This document shows positions 33,794 to 44,994 of a DNA stretch of 64,000 nt, in pieces. Position numbers and translations under genes: made by a program. Source of the stretch: Brasenia schreberi (taxonomy: Eukaryota; Streptophyta; Magnoliopsida; Nymphaeales; Cabombaceae); contig JAYKKT010000079.1 of NCBI GenBank assembly GCA_036023115.1, forward strand, positions 9,995,001 to 10,059,000, given 5' to 3'. How positions within the stretch are numbered: position 1 is the stretch's first letter; every line of letters starts with the position of its first letter. The notes below the pieces were generated by a model. That model had not been told where the DNA came from, did not search any database, and saw only the letters and a list, made by a program, of their open reading frames with translations.

Positions 33794-35180
33794 ATGTCAA
33801 AATCCAATCCAAGTGAAGTGTCGAGCCAAGGCTCATGCGCATCAAGTTCTCACTCTAGGAGGATTTTCAAAAACAAAATAAAACTAGATGAGATCGAGGA
33901 CCTGAGAAGGGAGTTTGAGGCCAAAATCGATGCTCTCAGCCAAGAGGCTGAAGTAGGCGATTCGTGTTCATCAAACGGTGAACAAAGGCCTAAGAAAAAA
34001 TCTGAAAAACCTCGCAAGCACAAAGAGGCCTCCGTAATGGAAGGCAACCAATACCACGAGTCTTTCACACAAAAGGACCGTAAAGCCCTACAGTAGTTAC
34101 TGAAAGGGCAGAATAAAGAGAAAAGAAGCTATGCCCTGTCTGATTTCCTTCCTATGGATTACGAAACAGACAGTGACGATGAAATACCGAACTTCCATCG
34201 GTATGATGGCATGGGAGACCCTAGGTCTCACTTGCAGCTTTTCTCACGTCGAGCCCATAAGAAGAAAAAGGACTCGATGAAATGGGTGTATTGGTTCCCT
34301 TTATCCCTTAAAGGCACAGCTGCCAAATGGCTAGCTTCCTACGACTTAAGCCAGTTCGCTACTTTTGAAGAGTTAGCGAACTGCTTCATGCAAAGATTTG
34401 CACACAACGTAGAAGTCACGCCGACTCTGAATACCTTAAGGGATACAAAGCAAGGCATGAACGAAGACGTACATGCCTTCATTATAAGATGGAGGTCACT
34501 TTTGGGCCAAGTGCGAGAGCCCATATCCGAAGGATGCGCAGTCATGCTCATCCTGGATAACTTTAAAAGCGAGTTAAAAACCCTTCTCTCGCTCCATGAG
34601 ATCTCAACTTTCCATAAGTTGATCAAAAAGGCCTCCCTTTTCGAAACCAACTTGCGAAAAGGGACATACGATCACTTGTGGAAAGGAAGTGCCGTTTCCA
34701 AAACCCGCTTGGAAAAGCCCATCACATACGAGCTACCCACGATTGACAAAGGGGCAAAGCCCCATAAAATCGCCAATGTTCGGGTGGATTCAGGCGTGGC
34801 AAGCACTTCTAAAAATTTTGAAAAATTAGAAAAATAAGAGGGAGCGAAACTTTCAAAAACCGGTTGAAAAACGGGAGTACACTCCGCTGGGGCAACCTGT
34901 GTCGGAGGTCCTAGACCTCCTACTTACCCAGGGCATGATAGAACTCCTTGAAATCCCCGAAGGAGTCACTTCCAAAGGGGGGTATTTAAACCAATTTTGT
35001 AAGTGTCATCGGCTCAAAGGCCATGATACCAAACGCTGCTTCTCCCTTTTAAATAAAATTGAGAACTTGATAGCAGAAGGGCGGCTCCAGGTCACTGCAG
35101 AACCTGAGCCACCTCAAGCTATCTTCAAAGAACCCTTTCCCAAACACGCCAGTGGCAGTGGGAAAGGAAAGGAGGTATAA
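33794..35180 (+). pseudogene. gag (matrix, capsid, zinc-knuckle region), broken
   Basis: The ATG at 33794 gives MSKSNPSEVSSQGSC, a charged helical segment, and CSSNGEQRPKKK. A TAG at 34094 follows KALQ, at the same codon as in the minus copy. 34154-34837 is the capsid-like part (DYETDSDDE, GDPRSHLQLFSRR, WVYWFPLSLKG, FATFEELANCFMQRF, GQVREPISEGC). An extra A near 34835 shifts the frame. 34899-35180 carries CKCHRLKGHDTKRC, a variant knuckle that would bind RNA, and ends at a nonsense codon. Gag would package element RNA into particles. Confidence 0.85.
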
Positions 35181-36645
35181 ACCCTTACCATTTCTAAGGA
35201 ACTAGCGCAAAAACTAGAGTCTGGTCGACCCACTTGTGCACCCATTCTTGTACTGTAAAAGAAGCCCGCCCAAGTCGTCATTCGAGGACCACCAAAAGTA
35301 GAATCCCCAATAAAACCAGCTTTGAAAATCCAAGGTTCTCCTCAGCTCATCCTTAGAGCCAAATTTAGCGCGAACCCTAGGCTGGTCGTGGGGGAAGTCA
35401 CTAGATCCGGGAGGATCTATCAACCCCCGCACCTTCAAGGTGCTCAAAAGGTGGTCAGTATGTCTGGCCCCACAAAAGCATGTATCCCTAGTGTTCTGCC
35501 AAAAGCAGATAAGAACAAAGTCATCCTAAATCCTTATGATTTCGAAAACCACCTTTCAAGGATTCCTATTCACATGTCTATCTTAGAGCTTATACAAACC
35601 CCGCCTAGGCATAGACTTGTATTAGACAAAATTCTAGAAAGGGCCAAGGTTGATTCGAACATAAGTCTGGAATCCTTGTCTGCCCAAGTGGCTTTATTAG
35701 GAGCAAAATCGCCCATCACTTTCTCGGAAGATGATGTAGATAGACCCTACGAATCCCACAACTAGGCCCTGCATATCGAGGTGGTTCTGAACAACCACTC
35801 TCTGGACAGGTGCCTAGTCGATGGTGGAGGAGGGCTCAACATCCTTCCACTTCATGTGGCGTATAAAATCGGAGTCACCTTGACTTCAGTGAAGCCAAGC
35901 CCCATCGTTATCACTGGATACGATGGGAATGCGTCTAGACCTTTAGGATCCATCGAACTCTCAATGGAAACGGGGGGGATCGAACACACGGGGGTGTTCC
36001 ATGTCTTGGACATCCACCCCCATTATAACCTGTTGTTGGCAAGAACCTGGATACACAGTTTGTGCGCTGTGCCATCCACCTTCCACAGGTGTGTCAAGAT
36101 CCCTTTTAAGGACCAGGTCGTAGTGATCCTCTTCAGGGGATCATAAACTCCCCTTGTTTATCAAGCTCCTAGGCCCATGAGGCTAACCTGGGGCAAATTG
36201 TGATTGAGCCACCTCGGCTCGTGTTAAACAACCCTAGGAAGGTTGTATGTGTGAAGGGGCCACCCAAAGCTGGCCCCCTCCCAATCTTAACCCTTCTAGG
36301 ACGATCCAAGTGTTCCCTATTTCCAAAGCCCCTAGACAAGAGGCCATATGAGCACAATATGGACGATAGCATGTTTCAGGACCACGACTTGTATCAAACT
36401 TTTTCAAGAAACAAAAAGTCGTGGAATATGTTGTGAACATGGGCTACACGCCCTACAAGAGTCTAGGGGCACAAAACCAAGGTCTCCTAGAGCCCATCCT
36501 TCCTAGGGCCAACCCAAGCCGATATGGGATCGGCTATACTCCCCGAATACCGCCGGAGCCACCCCCTGTGACCACCTGGGTCAAGGGTGCCCCGGAACCT
36601 ACCTTAGAAGAGACCTACGATTTAGACCTCCTATTCCGAGTCTAA
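35181..36645 (+). pseudogene. Protease and G-patch part of gag-pro, broken
   Basis: 35322-35765 is the pre-protease segment, ending at TAG 35763 where other copies have CAG (SHNQ). 35781-36146 is retropepsin-like: CLVDGGGGLNILP, ITGYDGNASRP, and LLLARTWIHS, where R-T replaces the G-R-P seen elsewhere. About 20 bp are lost near 36140, ending the frame. 36421-36645 is the G-patch-like tail (NMGYTPYKSLGAQNQG, RYGIGYTPRIPPEPPP, WVKGAPEP). The tail stops at 36643, 26 bp before the pol ATG and in another frame. Confidence 0.8.
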
Positions 36646-36670
36646 CCCGTAGTGTTTTCCCTTTGTAGGT

Positions 36671-38896
36671 ATGACGAAAGATCCCTTTTCTACAAATACA
36701 AAAACATTTGAAAAGCTTAAAATCAAAAAAATCGAAAAACAAGAAAAACCAAAAACAATGGAAAAACAAAAACTCGAAAATAGAGTGTGTATAGTTTCCA
36801 AGGTTCTTGTTTTACAAAAACCCAAAAAAATCAAAAATTTGGAAAATACCAAAAAGATTTTGTACATAGCTGCTCCTGGTAGGACTTTGGCAAAAGAAAA
36901 GGATTTCGAAAGAAACGTCGTCTGCATAGCCAGACCAAAATTTTTGAAATCACTTGAAAATCCAAGTACAAAACCTGGTCATTTTGAAAACCACGCATCA
37001 AATTCCCTCGGATCTATAGCCTACGAGAATGATCAAAGCCCAGAAGTGGATCCCCTTGAGGAAGATCCCACATTTGAGCTCCCAGAATTTCATAAAATTC
37101 TCGATTTTGAAAGACCTTCCCAATCAGTAGGAGGAGATTTCATAGAAGTGAACCTAGGGGATGATTCCAATCCCAAACCCATCAAAATAGGCGCATGTTT
37201 GCATGAAACTGAAAAGTTAGCCTTCATTGCATTTCTACGAACCTATTTAGATGTGTTTGCATGGACGTATGAAGACATGCCGGGCATAGATCCCAGCATT
37301 GTCGAACATCGACTTCCCTTAGATACAGGTGTAAAACCCATAAAGCAGAAGCTTAGGAAAATACACCCGAATGTACACACGCAAGTCAAAGAGGGTTTAG
37401 AAGATCTGCTAAAAGCCGGATTTATAAAACCCATTGTGTATTCTGATTGGTTATCAAATATCGTTGTAGTTCGAAAAACCAATGGGAAAATTCGAATATG
37501 CATCGATTTCAGAAACCTGAATAAAGCCACTCCAAAGGATAATTATCCTTTACCAAACATAGATTTGATAGTCGATAGTACTGCAAATCATGAAATGTTT
37601 TCATTTATCGATGGCTATTCAGGCTATAATCAAATCAAACTAAGTCCACGAGATCAGGGTAAGACCGCCTTCACAACCCCATGGGGCACGTACTGCTATA
37701 CAGTCATGCCCTTTGGTTTGAAAAATGCCGGCGCAACATACCAACGAGCTATAACCACGATCTTCCATGATCAAATTCATGAGCTTGTAGAAGTGAATGT
37801 AGATGATCTCTTGGCGAAGTCCAAAACCCGATGCACTCATATTGAATGTTTACAAAAGATTTTCGAAAGGCTTAGGCTTTACAAAGTAAAGCTAAACCCT
37901 CAAAAATGTGTGTTCGGGGTAGAATCAGGGAAGCTTCTGGGCTTTATGGTGAGCCAAAGGGGAATAGAAGTCGACCCCTCTAAGTGTCGAGCCATCATAG
38001 ACATGGCTCCACCCTCTAATCTCACCCAAATCCGTAGCCTCCAGGGTCGTTTACAATCCATTCGCCGATTCATATCGAATCTGGCAACTAGATGCGAACC
38101 CTTCAACAAACTATTGAGGAAGGGCACGAAATTCTTATGGGATGATGAATGCCAGAAGTCCTTCGAGAGACTGAAGGCATACTTGGTTAATCCCCCCGTT
38201 TTGAACCCTCCAAAGCAAGGAAAACCGCTTTTATTATACATCTCTGTGCATGCGAATGCTTTAGGAGCCTTGTTGGCTCAATACGAGGATGACACCCATA
38301 AGGAGTATGCCATCTACTACATTTCAAAAACTCTCTTGGCTTATGAACGAAATTATCAAGCCATGGAGAAGACGTGCTTGGCCCTAGTCTGGGCCTGCCA
38401 GAAATTCAAACACTATTTCCTAGATCATGAGATCTGGATAGTGTCCAAGCTTGATCCAATCAAGCACTTGTTCGAAAAACCCATTCTCACTGGTAGATTG
38501 GGCAAATGGCAACTCCTTCTAATGGAGTATGATCTGAAATACCATCACCAGATCTCCATTAAGGGGCAAGCCCTAGCAGATTACGTGGCTGAGTTCCCCT
38601 TAGAGGACGCATATCCCACGCTTGTTGAAATGCCTGATGAAGGCATATTACAAAACCATTTTCAAAACCACATTTTAGCAAATTCTTTCGAAAACCAAGT
38701 GTGGAAGATGCACTTCGATGGGGCACGAAACCAACGAGGGGCTGGTGCTGGGGTCATCCTAATCTCCCCTGAAAAGGGCGAGATTCCCATAGCAGTCTGC
38801 TTAGATTTCGAATGTTCCAACAACGTAGCTGAGTATGAAGCACTCATACAAGGCTTAAGAATTTCGAGGTCTTTGGAGATTCGCTCCTTGTCATAA
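36671..38896 (+). CDS. pol: reverse transcriptase, RNase H, start of second RNase H
   Basis: This is the longest open frame in the window, 741 residues. Residues 1-120 are Lys-rich. About 255-440 is RT: VVVRKTNGKIRICIDFRNLN, FSFIDGYSGYNQIKLSP, MPFGLKNAGATYQRA, and the active-site box at 376-379, which reads NVDD instead of YVDD. About 505-640 is RNase H (YISVHANALGALLAQY, ISKTLLAYERNYQAMEKTCL). MHFDGARNQRGAGAG near 680 begins the second, archaeal-type RNase H, which is cut short by a deletion and frameshift near 38860 (loss of the segment before VFRDSHLV). The ATG follows a polypyrimidine run and TAG, so pol may be reached by splicing. As it stands it would be inactive or weak. Confidence 0.85.
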   Translation: MTKDPFSTNTKTFEKLKIKKIEKQEKPKTMEKQKLENRVCIVSKVLVLQKPKKIKNLENTKKILYIAAPGRTLAKEKDFERNVVCIARPKFLKSLENPSTKPGHFENHASNSLGSIAYENDQSPEVDPLEEDPTFELPEFHKILDFERPSQSVGGDFIEVNLGDDSNPKPIKIGACLHETEKLAFIAFLRTYLDVFAWTYEDMPGIDPSIVEHRLPLDTGVKPIKQKLRKIHPNVHTQVKEGLEDLLKAGFIKPIVYSDWLSNIVVVRKTNGKIRICIDFRNLNKATPKDNYPLPNIDLIVDSTANHEMFSFIDGYSGYNQIKLSPRDQGKTAFTTPWGTYCYTVMPFGLKNAGATYQRAITTIFHDQIHELVEVNVDDLLAKSKTRCTHIECLQKIFERLRLYKVKLNPQKCVFGVESGKLLGFMVSQRGIEVDPSKCRAIIDMAPPSNLTQIRSLQGRLQSIRRFISNLATRCEPFNKLLRKGTKFLWDDECQKSFERLKAYLVNPPVLNPPKQGKPLLLYISVHANALGALLAQYEDDTHKEYAIYYISKTLLAYERNYQAMEKTCLALVWACQKFKHYFLDHEIWIVSKLDPIKHLFEKPILTGRLGKWQLLLMEYDLKYHHQISIKGQALADYVAEFPLEDAYPTLVEMPDEGILQNHFQNHILANSFENQVWKMHFDGARNQRGAGAGVILISPEKGEIPIAVCLDFECSNNVAEYEALIQGLRISRSLEIRSLS

Positions 38897-40416
38897 ACCA
38901 GGTTTTAAAATTTTGGCAAGTACGTAATGAGAAACTACTTCCATATCACGAGTTGGCCACTCGATTGGTCCAGTCCTTCCAATCGTGTAAACTCACACAC
39001 GTAGGAAGAGAGGACAATGGCATCGTCGATGCCCTCTCCTCCTTGGTTTCAGCCCTGAAGGTCGATCCCATTTCGGGGACGAAATCTTTGGAAATATGGC
39101 ATGCGCCCCACCCATCCACACACGACTTGGATATTTGCCAAAATAACCCAGAGTCTATTGAAAAACCCTGGTTTTATGACATAAAACAATTTTTAGAAAA
39201 TGGGGGATTCGCCGAGGATGCCACATCCAAAGATAAGGCATTCATTCGTAAGATTTCGACCCGATACACCATTCTAGGTGGGGTTTTATACAAAAAAAGT
39301 TTTACCGGCATTCTGCTTAGGTGTGTCGACCTAGAGGAGGCTAGGACAGTGATGCATGAATTCCACGATGGAGAATGTGGAGGTCATGTTAATGTCAACA
39401 TGATGGCAATGAAAATACTTAGAGGGGGCTATTTTTGGTCCACCCTGAAGAAGGATTGCCACGATCATGTTAGGAAGTGTCATCCATGTCAAGTGCATGG
39501 GCACGCCATTCATATCCCTTCATCTGCATTGCATTCCGTGGTCAGCCCCTGGCCATTTACCATGTGAGCGTTTGACATCGTAGGCCCATTATATCCAAAG
39601 GCCTCGAATGGGCATCGATTTATTTTAGCAGCCACGGAGTATTTCTCCAAGTGGGTGGAAGTCATTTCCCTAACCAATGTGATGGGGCAACATGTGGTGG
39701 CTTTCATCCGGAGGAATATCTTGGCTCGATTTGGGGTTCCACGAGATCTTGTGTCTGATAATGGCACCCCATTCAAGAATGAGCGGATGGTTAAGTTATG
39801 CAACATGTATGGCATAACTCACCACTTCTCCTCGCCCTACTACCCTCAAGGCAACGGCCAAGCCGAAGCCACAAACAAGACTCTCATTAGCATAATTGAG
39901 AAAACCTTAGAGAAGGGTAGGACGTGGCACGAGAAGCTGGATGAAGCCTTATGGGCTTATAGGACTTCCATCCGGACTCCCACGAATGCCACACCATTCG
40001 AATTGGTCTATGGCACAAACGCCATTCTTCCCATTCATACTCAACTGCATTCATTCCATACATCCATAGCACTCGACCTCCCCCTAGAGACGCTTCAGCA
40101 TGCTAGGATGGCCGAACTAGATTTGCTAGATGAGAGGAGACTCCTTGCCATGGATCATGCTCGTGCATACCGGCAAAGGATAGCCCGACATTATAGCAAA
40201 CACATGAGACCTTGCCACTTTGAAGTGGGGGATCTGGTTTTAAAAACCATCCATCATCATGGCCCACACCCCCTGGGCAAATGGCGCCCCAACTGGGATG
40301 GACCCTATGTTGTACGAGCAACCACTACGAACAATTCGTATTGGTTGATCGATGTAGAAGGTAGGAATTTAGCATATCCTATCAATATTCAATACTTAAA
40401 GAAGTATCATGTGTAG
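38897..40416 (+). pseudogene. pol: rest of second RNase H and integrase
   Basis: 38953-39567 carries the end of the archaeal-type RNase H (HVGREDNGIVDALSSL) and the integrase zinc-binding region (HEFHDGECGGHVN...CHPC). It stops at a TGA near 39565, where other copies have the Trp of MWAFD, next to the first catalytic Asp. 39655-40416 carries VSDNGTPF and GNGQAEATNKT (second Asp and Glu of the triad), WAYRTSIRTPTNATPFELVYG, and the C-terminal domain (EVGDLVLK, WDGPYVVRA, YLKKYHV). Apart from the stop, the integrase looks better kept than gag. Confidence 0.85.
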
Positions 40417-41545
40417 GATTTGGATAAAATTCCAGTTTTTGAAAATTTTAGGGATAGCTGCCCTGAGACATGAGAATAAGGTGCAAAGGCAAAATCGTGT
40501 GACCCTAAGTGAGAGAATTCGCACTTGTGAAAGAGTGGAGTCTTCAAAATCGTGGTTACATTTCAAAATCCTTCTTCTTACAAAGAAAGGCCTAGTTCAA
40601 CATAGCAAGATACTTGCAAGTAGTACGTGCTATTTCTAAATAGGCTGATCTGGAATGGATCGAGTGTAGGCTTGGGATAAGTCCTCCCCTCTACTCTTCT
40701 CCTTCCAAAAGGAAAAACATGGCCCAAACAAAGGGAATTTCCCATTCAAAGTCTCTTTCCAAAAGAAAGAAACCAGAATTCAAAAGAAAAATCAATTCGC
40801 TTCTGAAAAAGAGGGATTAAAGAAAAAATACTCCCAAAGGGAGACCCTCGATGAAAAAAAAGGAAAAAGAGGCCAAAAAGCTCAAAAAGAGCAGTTTTCC
40901 GCCTTCTATGCCTCAAACCACGGGACGCTTCAAAAGGGACCGTAGTATCTCTTTCCCATCCCTAGCTTATCCCAAGCTAAAGCATGGTTCATTTTGAGGA
41001 ATCCTAAAGTAAAAATAGGATTTACTTACTTGAATTTCATCTTGTTTGAGAATTCGACGTTTCGAGTAAGGCATAGGAATTTGAAATATAACTTGTTTTC
41101 TTACAAAACCTCCGCTAGATAAGCGAGTGTTAAGACTCAAACAAGGGCAAGCACGAAGAGCTCGAGATCCTTAGGATCGAGACTCAAGACAGTTATCCCT
41201 TTTGTAAATAGTTTTGTAAATAAGTTTTCAAAAATCAAACATCGAACAGCATAGGATTTTGCTCACTTGGAGCAGTAGGCCTTATAAGTCTCTAGAGTTC
41301 GACCACCTCTAGTCTCTCGGAGGTCGCCACTCTTGGCACCACACCCATGTCATGTCATCTACATTCCACACATGGCACTTGCATAAACCTGATCCCATTT
41401 AGGACCAGATTCCATAGTATATCCCTTTGGCGTAATATCTCCTCCTACCAGAGTTTGTAAATTGAGATTCGTGGCTAGATCTAGGGAGACATTGAAAGGG
41501 GTGTTTGTCGTCTTTGCCCTTATCCAAATCGATTTGGACAAGGCC
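40417..41545 (+). other. 3' untranslated part of the plus element
   Basis: No gene. It includes the conserved hairpin at 40917-40946 (one pair broken by G to A) and Lys-codon-like purine runs at 40780-40900. Confidence 0.65.
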
Positions 41546-41558
41546 AAAGAGGGGCATC
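41546..41558 (+). other. Polypurine tract (plus element)
   Basis: AAAGAGGGGCATC directly before TGTAAACACCCC. It would prime plus-strand DNA synthesis. Confidence 0.7.
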
Positions 41559-43557
41559 TGTAAACACCCCGAAATCCCACGAATTTCTCAAAATCCATCT
41601 AGTTTTGTAAAAGCAGCCCCAAAGGGCCATTTTGAGTCTGGAAACCCAAGAGCCTTCCAGACAACCCTGTACATATGTTTTGAACTCTGTATTTCAAAAA
41701 TATACAATATGGATTTTAAAACCTTTTTAAAACATGTTTTGAAACCCCGAAGCAGCTTAGCCTAATCCAAACAGGACCAGGAAAGCTAAGGAGAGCCCAG
41801 AACCGGAGCACATGTCAGGCCCGGCATATCAACTCTCGTATCAAATCTACACCCCCAGGATCTCGAACGTCCAAGACCCTGTTATCATCGAAACATTGTT
41901 TGAAGTCATCTCCGGAAGGCGAAAACAGAGACGGACGATGATGTTGGCGAAGACCCAATGCAGACGGAGCACTGATACTGTCAGGCCCCGCACAAACCGT
42001 TCGTTTCGAACACAGCTCGAAGGAGTCAGAATTCAGTTTGGATTGGATCTGAACCATATATATCCAGATCCCAATCCAAACCCATGTATGGACTTGGATT
42101 TGGATTTGGATTCAAAAATCCAATCCAATATCCATATCCATGGCCCACATCACCTTCTCATAAATGGAGGTGGGGCCCACTTGAATTTCATGTGGGATTA
42201 TGGGCATGAGAGAGAGTGGGGGTGGATAAGATCAAGTGTGTATTGTAATTAAGCTTGACTTGTGTGTCAAGTTTGGGGTTAATCATGTGGGTTAGCCTAA
42301 TTAAGTGGGTTTAAGCTTGTAATTAGCCAAAACCTAACCTAGGGTTGCACCAACATGATGTGGTTAAGGTCCATGGGCCATGCAAAGGGAGCTCCTTCAC
42401 CTAAACCTAACCAAAAACACCTAATCCTAGCCTTCTACCCTAATCCCATCCTAATCTGAGTCTAATCACCTAACCCACTTCCCTAATCCCGGCATAATCC
42501 CAACCTAATCACCTAACCCACTTCCCTAATCCTTCCCTAAACCTAGGTTAATTTCCCTAAACCTAGCCTAATCCTAGCCTAATCACCTAACCTACCTCAC
42601 TAAACCTCACCCTAGAACCAACCCACCTAGCTAAACCCTAAACCTCTAAACCACCCCTAGCACACAACCTACCCAAACCCCTTGTATTTAAAATATCTGG
42701 CCCTACCCTTTCCAGCCCACCTTATCACCACACCACCCTACCTAAACCACCTAACCACTACCCCAAAACCAGCCCTAACCGACCTAGCCCAGCCCTATAT
42801 AAACCCCCCCCTTGGGGGCGGGTTTTCCCATCTAGAAGCCCCACCTTCCACCTATACTATTTGGGTTTAATTTCATGTCGTGTGTGTAAGTCTTTCAATT
42901 CAAGCACGCACCCACATTGAGCCTTCGCTCTTATTTGCAAGACCCGAGTAAGGGCCCATATACATACTCTATATACATATCTCCCTTCGGCATTTACATT
43001 ACAAGTCATTTCCCTTCGGTTATTTCCCTTTGGTTATTTCCCTTCGGCATTGTCTTTACATTTCGGGTTTTCCCTTTGGAGTAGTGTGAGTTTGCATTGC
43101 ATATATGCCATACCACGAGGTAGAACGCATATTGCATCAAAGCAAGCCCCGTATTCCGGCTCAAAATCGCCCATGTAGTGGAGTGTTCATAACACACAAA
43201 CTAGGTGGCCCATAAAGGGATAAAAGGAAAGACTTAGGCAGGTGCAAATCCATGTGATCTAAAATCTGCAATCGTATCTAAGAGACCCGAATTAGACACC
43301 TCGAACTGCTTCGTAGGCTTTCTACACCCAAAAACTCGATTTTTCAAAGCGTACAGACTGACCCTTGCGCATCGGTGCAAGAAGGTCTGCGACGACAAGA
43401 GCTCACTTGCTCAAAGTCGCCACGATTAGAAGTCAGTTTAACATATATCTTCGCTAGCTGGCACGCCCTGTTTATATAAATAGGCCTTAGACGCACGAGA
43501 GGATCCACTCCAAGCCTAGAAAAGGCGAAGAGGCGTGGGGATTTTCACGCGTCTACA
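41559..43557 (+). repeat. 3' LTR (2.0 kb, internally deleted)
   Basis: Collinear with the 5' LTR to about 42852, then joins sequence near the LTR tandem array, losing about 1.57 kb. It has U5 hairpin 43354-43389 and ends CGCGTCTACA. Confidence 0.9.
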
Positions 43558-44213
43558 AATGGAAATGGCTAGGTGAGGTGAGCTAGCTTAGGGCTAGGTT
43601 TAGGAACCACCCTTTGGCACCGGTCCATTGCCTTGATTGCAGTTATGTCCAAGTTGGTGCAGCCCTAGGTCAAGTGTAGGTGCATACAAGCTTAAACCCA
43701 CACTCTAGGTTAAACCCACAAGGCTAACCCACTCTTGACCAAAAGTCAAGCCTACCAACTTTCTCACTCATACTTTCTGCCCTCCCTTTCTCTCTCTACC
43801 TAAGCCTTCCAAGGCATTTCACGTGAAATATAGTGGGACCCTCACCCCCATTTATGAGGAGGTGATGTGGGCCATGGATACAGATATTGGATTTGGATCT
43901 GGATATATATGGTTCAGATCCGACCTCAATCTGATTTTTTTGATTCCTTCATGGCGTTTCGAAATGGACGGTTTGTGCGGGGCCTGACTTCATCAGTACT
44001 CCGTCTTGCGTTGGGTCTTCGCCAACATTGTCGTCTGATCTTCTTCTCACCTTCAAGAGTTCATTTTGAGCATTTTTCTGATATGTGGGTTTTGGATGTC
44101 TGAGAATTTGGGGATGCTTTTGATATGAGAGTTGATGTGCCGGGCTTGAAATATGCTTTGGGTCGGGGCTCTCCTTCGCCTTTTCGGTCCTGCTTTTGTC
44201 AAGCCAGGTGGCT
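43558..44213 (-). repeat. LTR family A fragment
   Basis: Matches 17022-17706 closely, including GGATTTGGATCT iterons at 43887-43925 and the block beginning CGTTTCGAAATGGACGG. Both ends are abrupt. Confidence 0.75.
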
Positions 44214-44994
44214 TTAAGGATCAATTTAAATCAAGTCCCAAATCAAATTAGATCAAATTAAAGATGGGCTCACGACCAGCCCATACCAAATCAAAATGGG
44301 TGACACATGACCCACACAAAATCAAACCAGGCTCAAAACCAACTACGAAGCCTGATTCAATTCAAAGGCAAGGAAAATCTAGATCAAAACCCAAGCAGGG
44401 CCCGATCGAAGCTCAAGACAAGTCAAGCTCAAGACTCCAACCCAGCTTGAAGGAAAGAATTATTTAAAGCTCCAAATCAAACATTGGTCTAGGAAGAGGA
44501 ACGCCCAAGGTCAAATGCACAAAGTTGATTCGATTCAAGGCAAGTCTTAAATTCAAGTCAAATGGACAAAGCCCAACCAAGTCACGGCTAAGGCACATGG
44601 TGTTGTCTTTATCTTGATCTGAACTGATAAGCTCAATCCCATTTGACTTTTGCATTTGAATTTGAACTTGCCTTTATCTTGATCCTTCGAATTTGAACTC
44701 ATTCAGCCCATGATTCCAGCCCGATCTATTTGTGATCTTCATTAACATTCTGATAGGCTTCAATCTCATCTGACTTGATCTCTTCTTTCCTTTCGGGAAT
44801 TGATCTTATTTCGGACTTGGATTGGGTTTGTTTGCTTTATTTCGAAGTTCATGGGTTGTTGAATTTAAAACCTTTATTTTGAAAACTTCTTAAAACCTTA
44901 ATGGTTGGGTTTTTCAATTTCGAAAATCATAAAGGTTTTAAATTGGTTTTTGAATTTGGGGAGTTTTGAAAATATTTTATTTTGGGTGTTTACA
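44214..44994 (-). repeat. LTR family B fragment
   Basis: The minus strand starts TGTAAACACCC at 44994, beside a PPT-like GGGGAATC. The first 180 bases match the LTR start at 15950-16129. The rest is a region rich in short ATCAA/CAAAT words. Confidence 0.6.

Larger units (their letters stand above)
30090..43557 (+). mobile_element. Autonomous-type Tat Ty3/gypsy element, plus strand, decayed
   Basis: 5' LTR 30090-33650, PBS 33656-33673, gag 33794-35180, protease and G-patch to 36645, pol 36671-40416, 3' untranslated part, PPT 41546-41558, and 3' LTR 41559-43557. Total 13.5 kb. Several stops, frameshifts and deletions disable it. Because a 3' fragment with PPT of a different copy directly precedes the left LTR, that LTR is probably a recombinant between two insertions. 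Confidence 0.88.
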
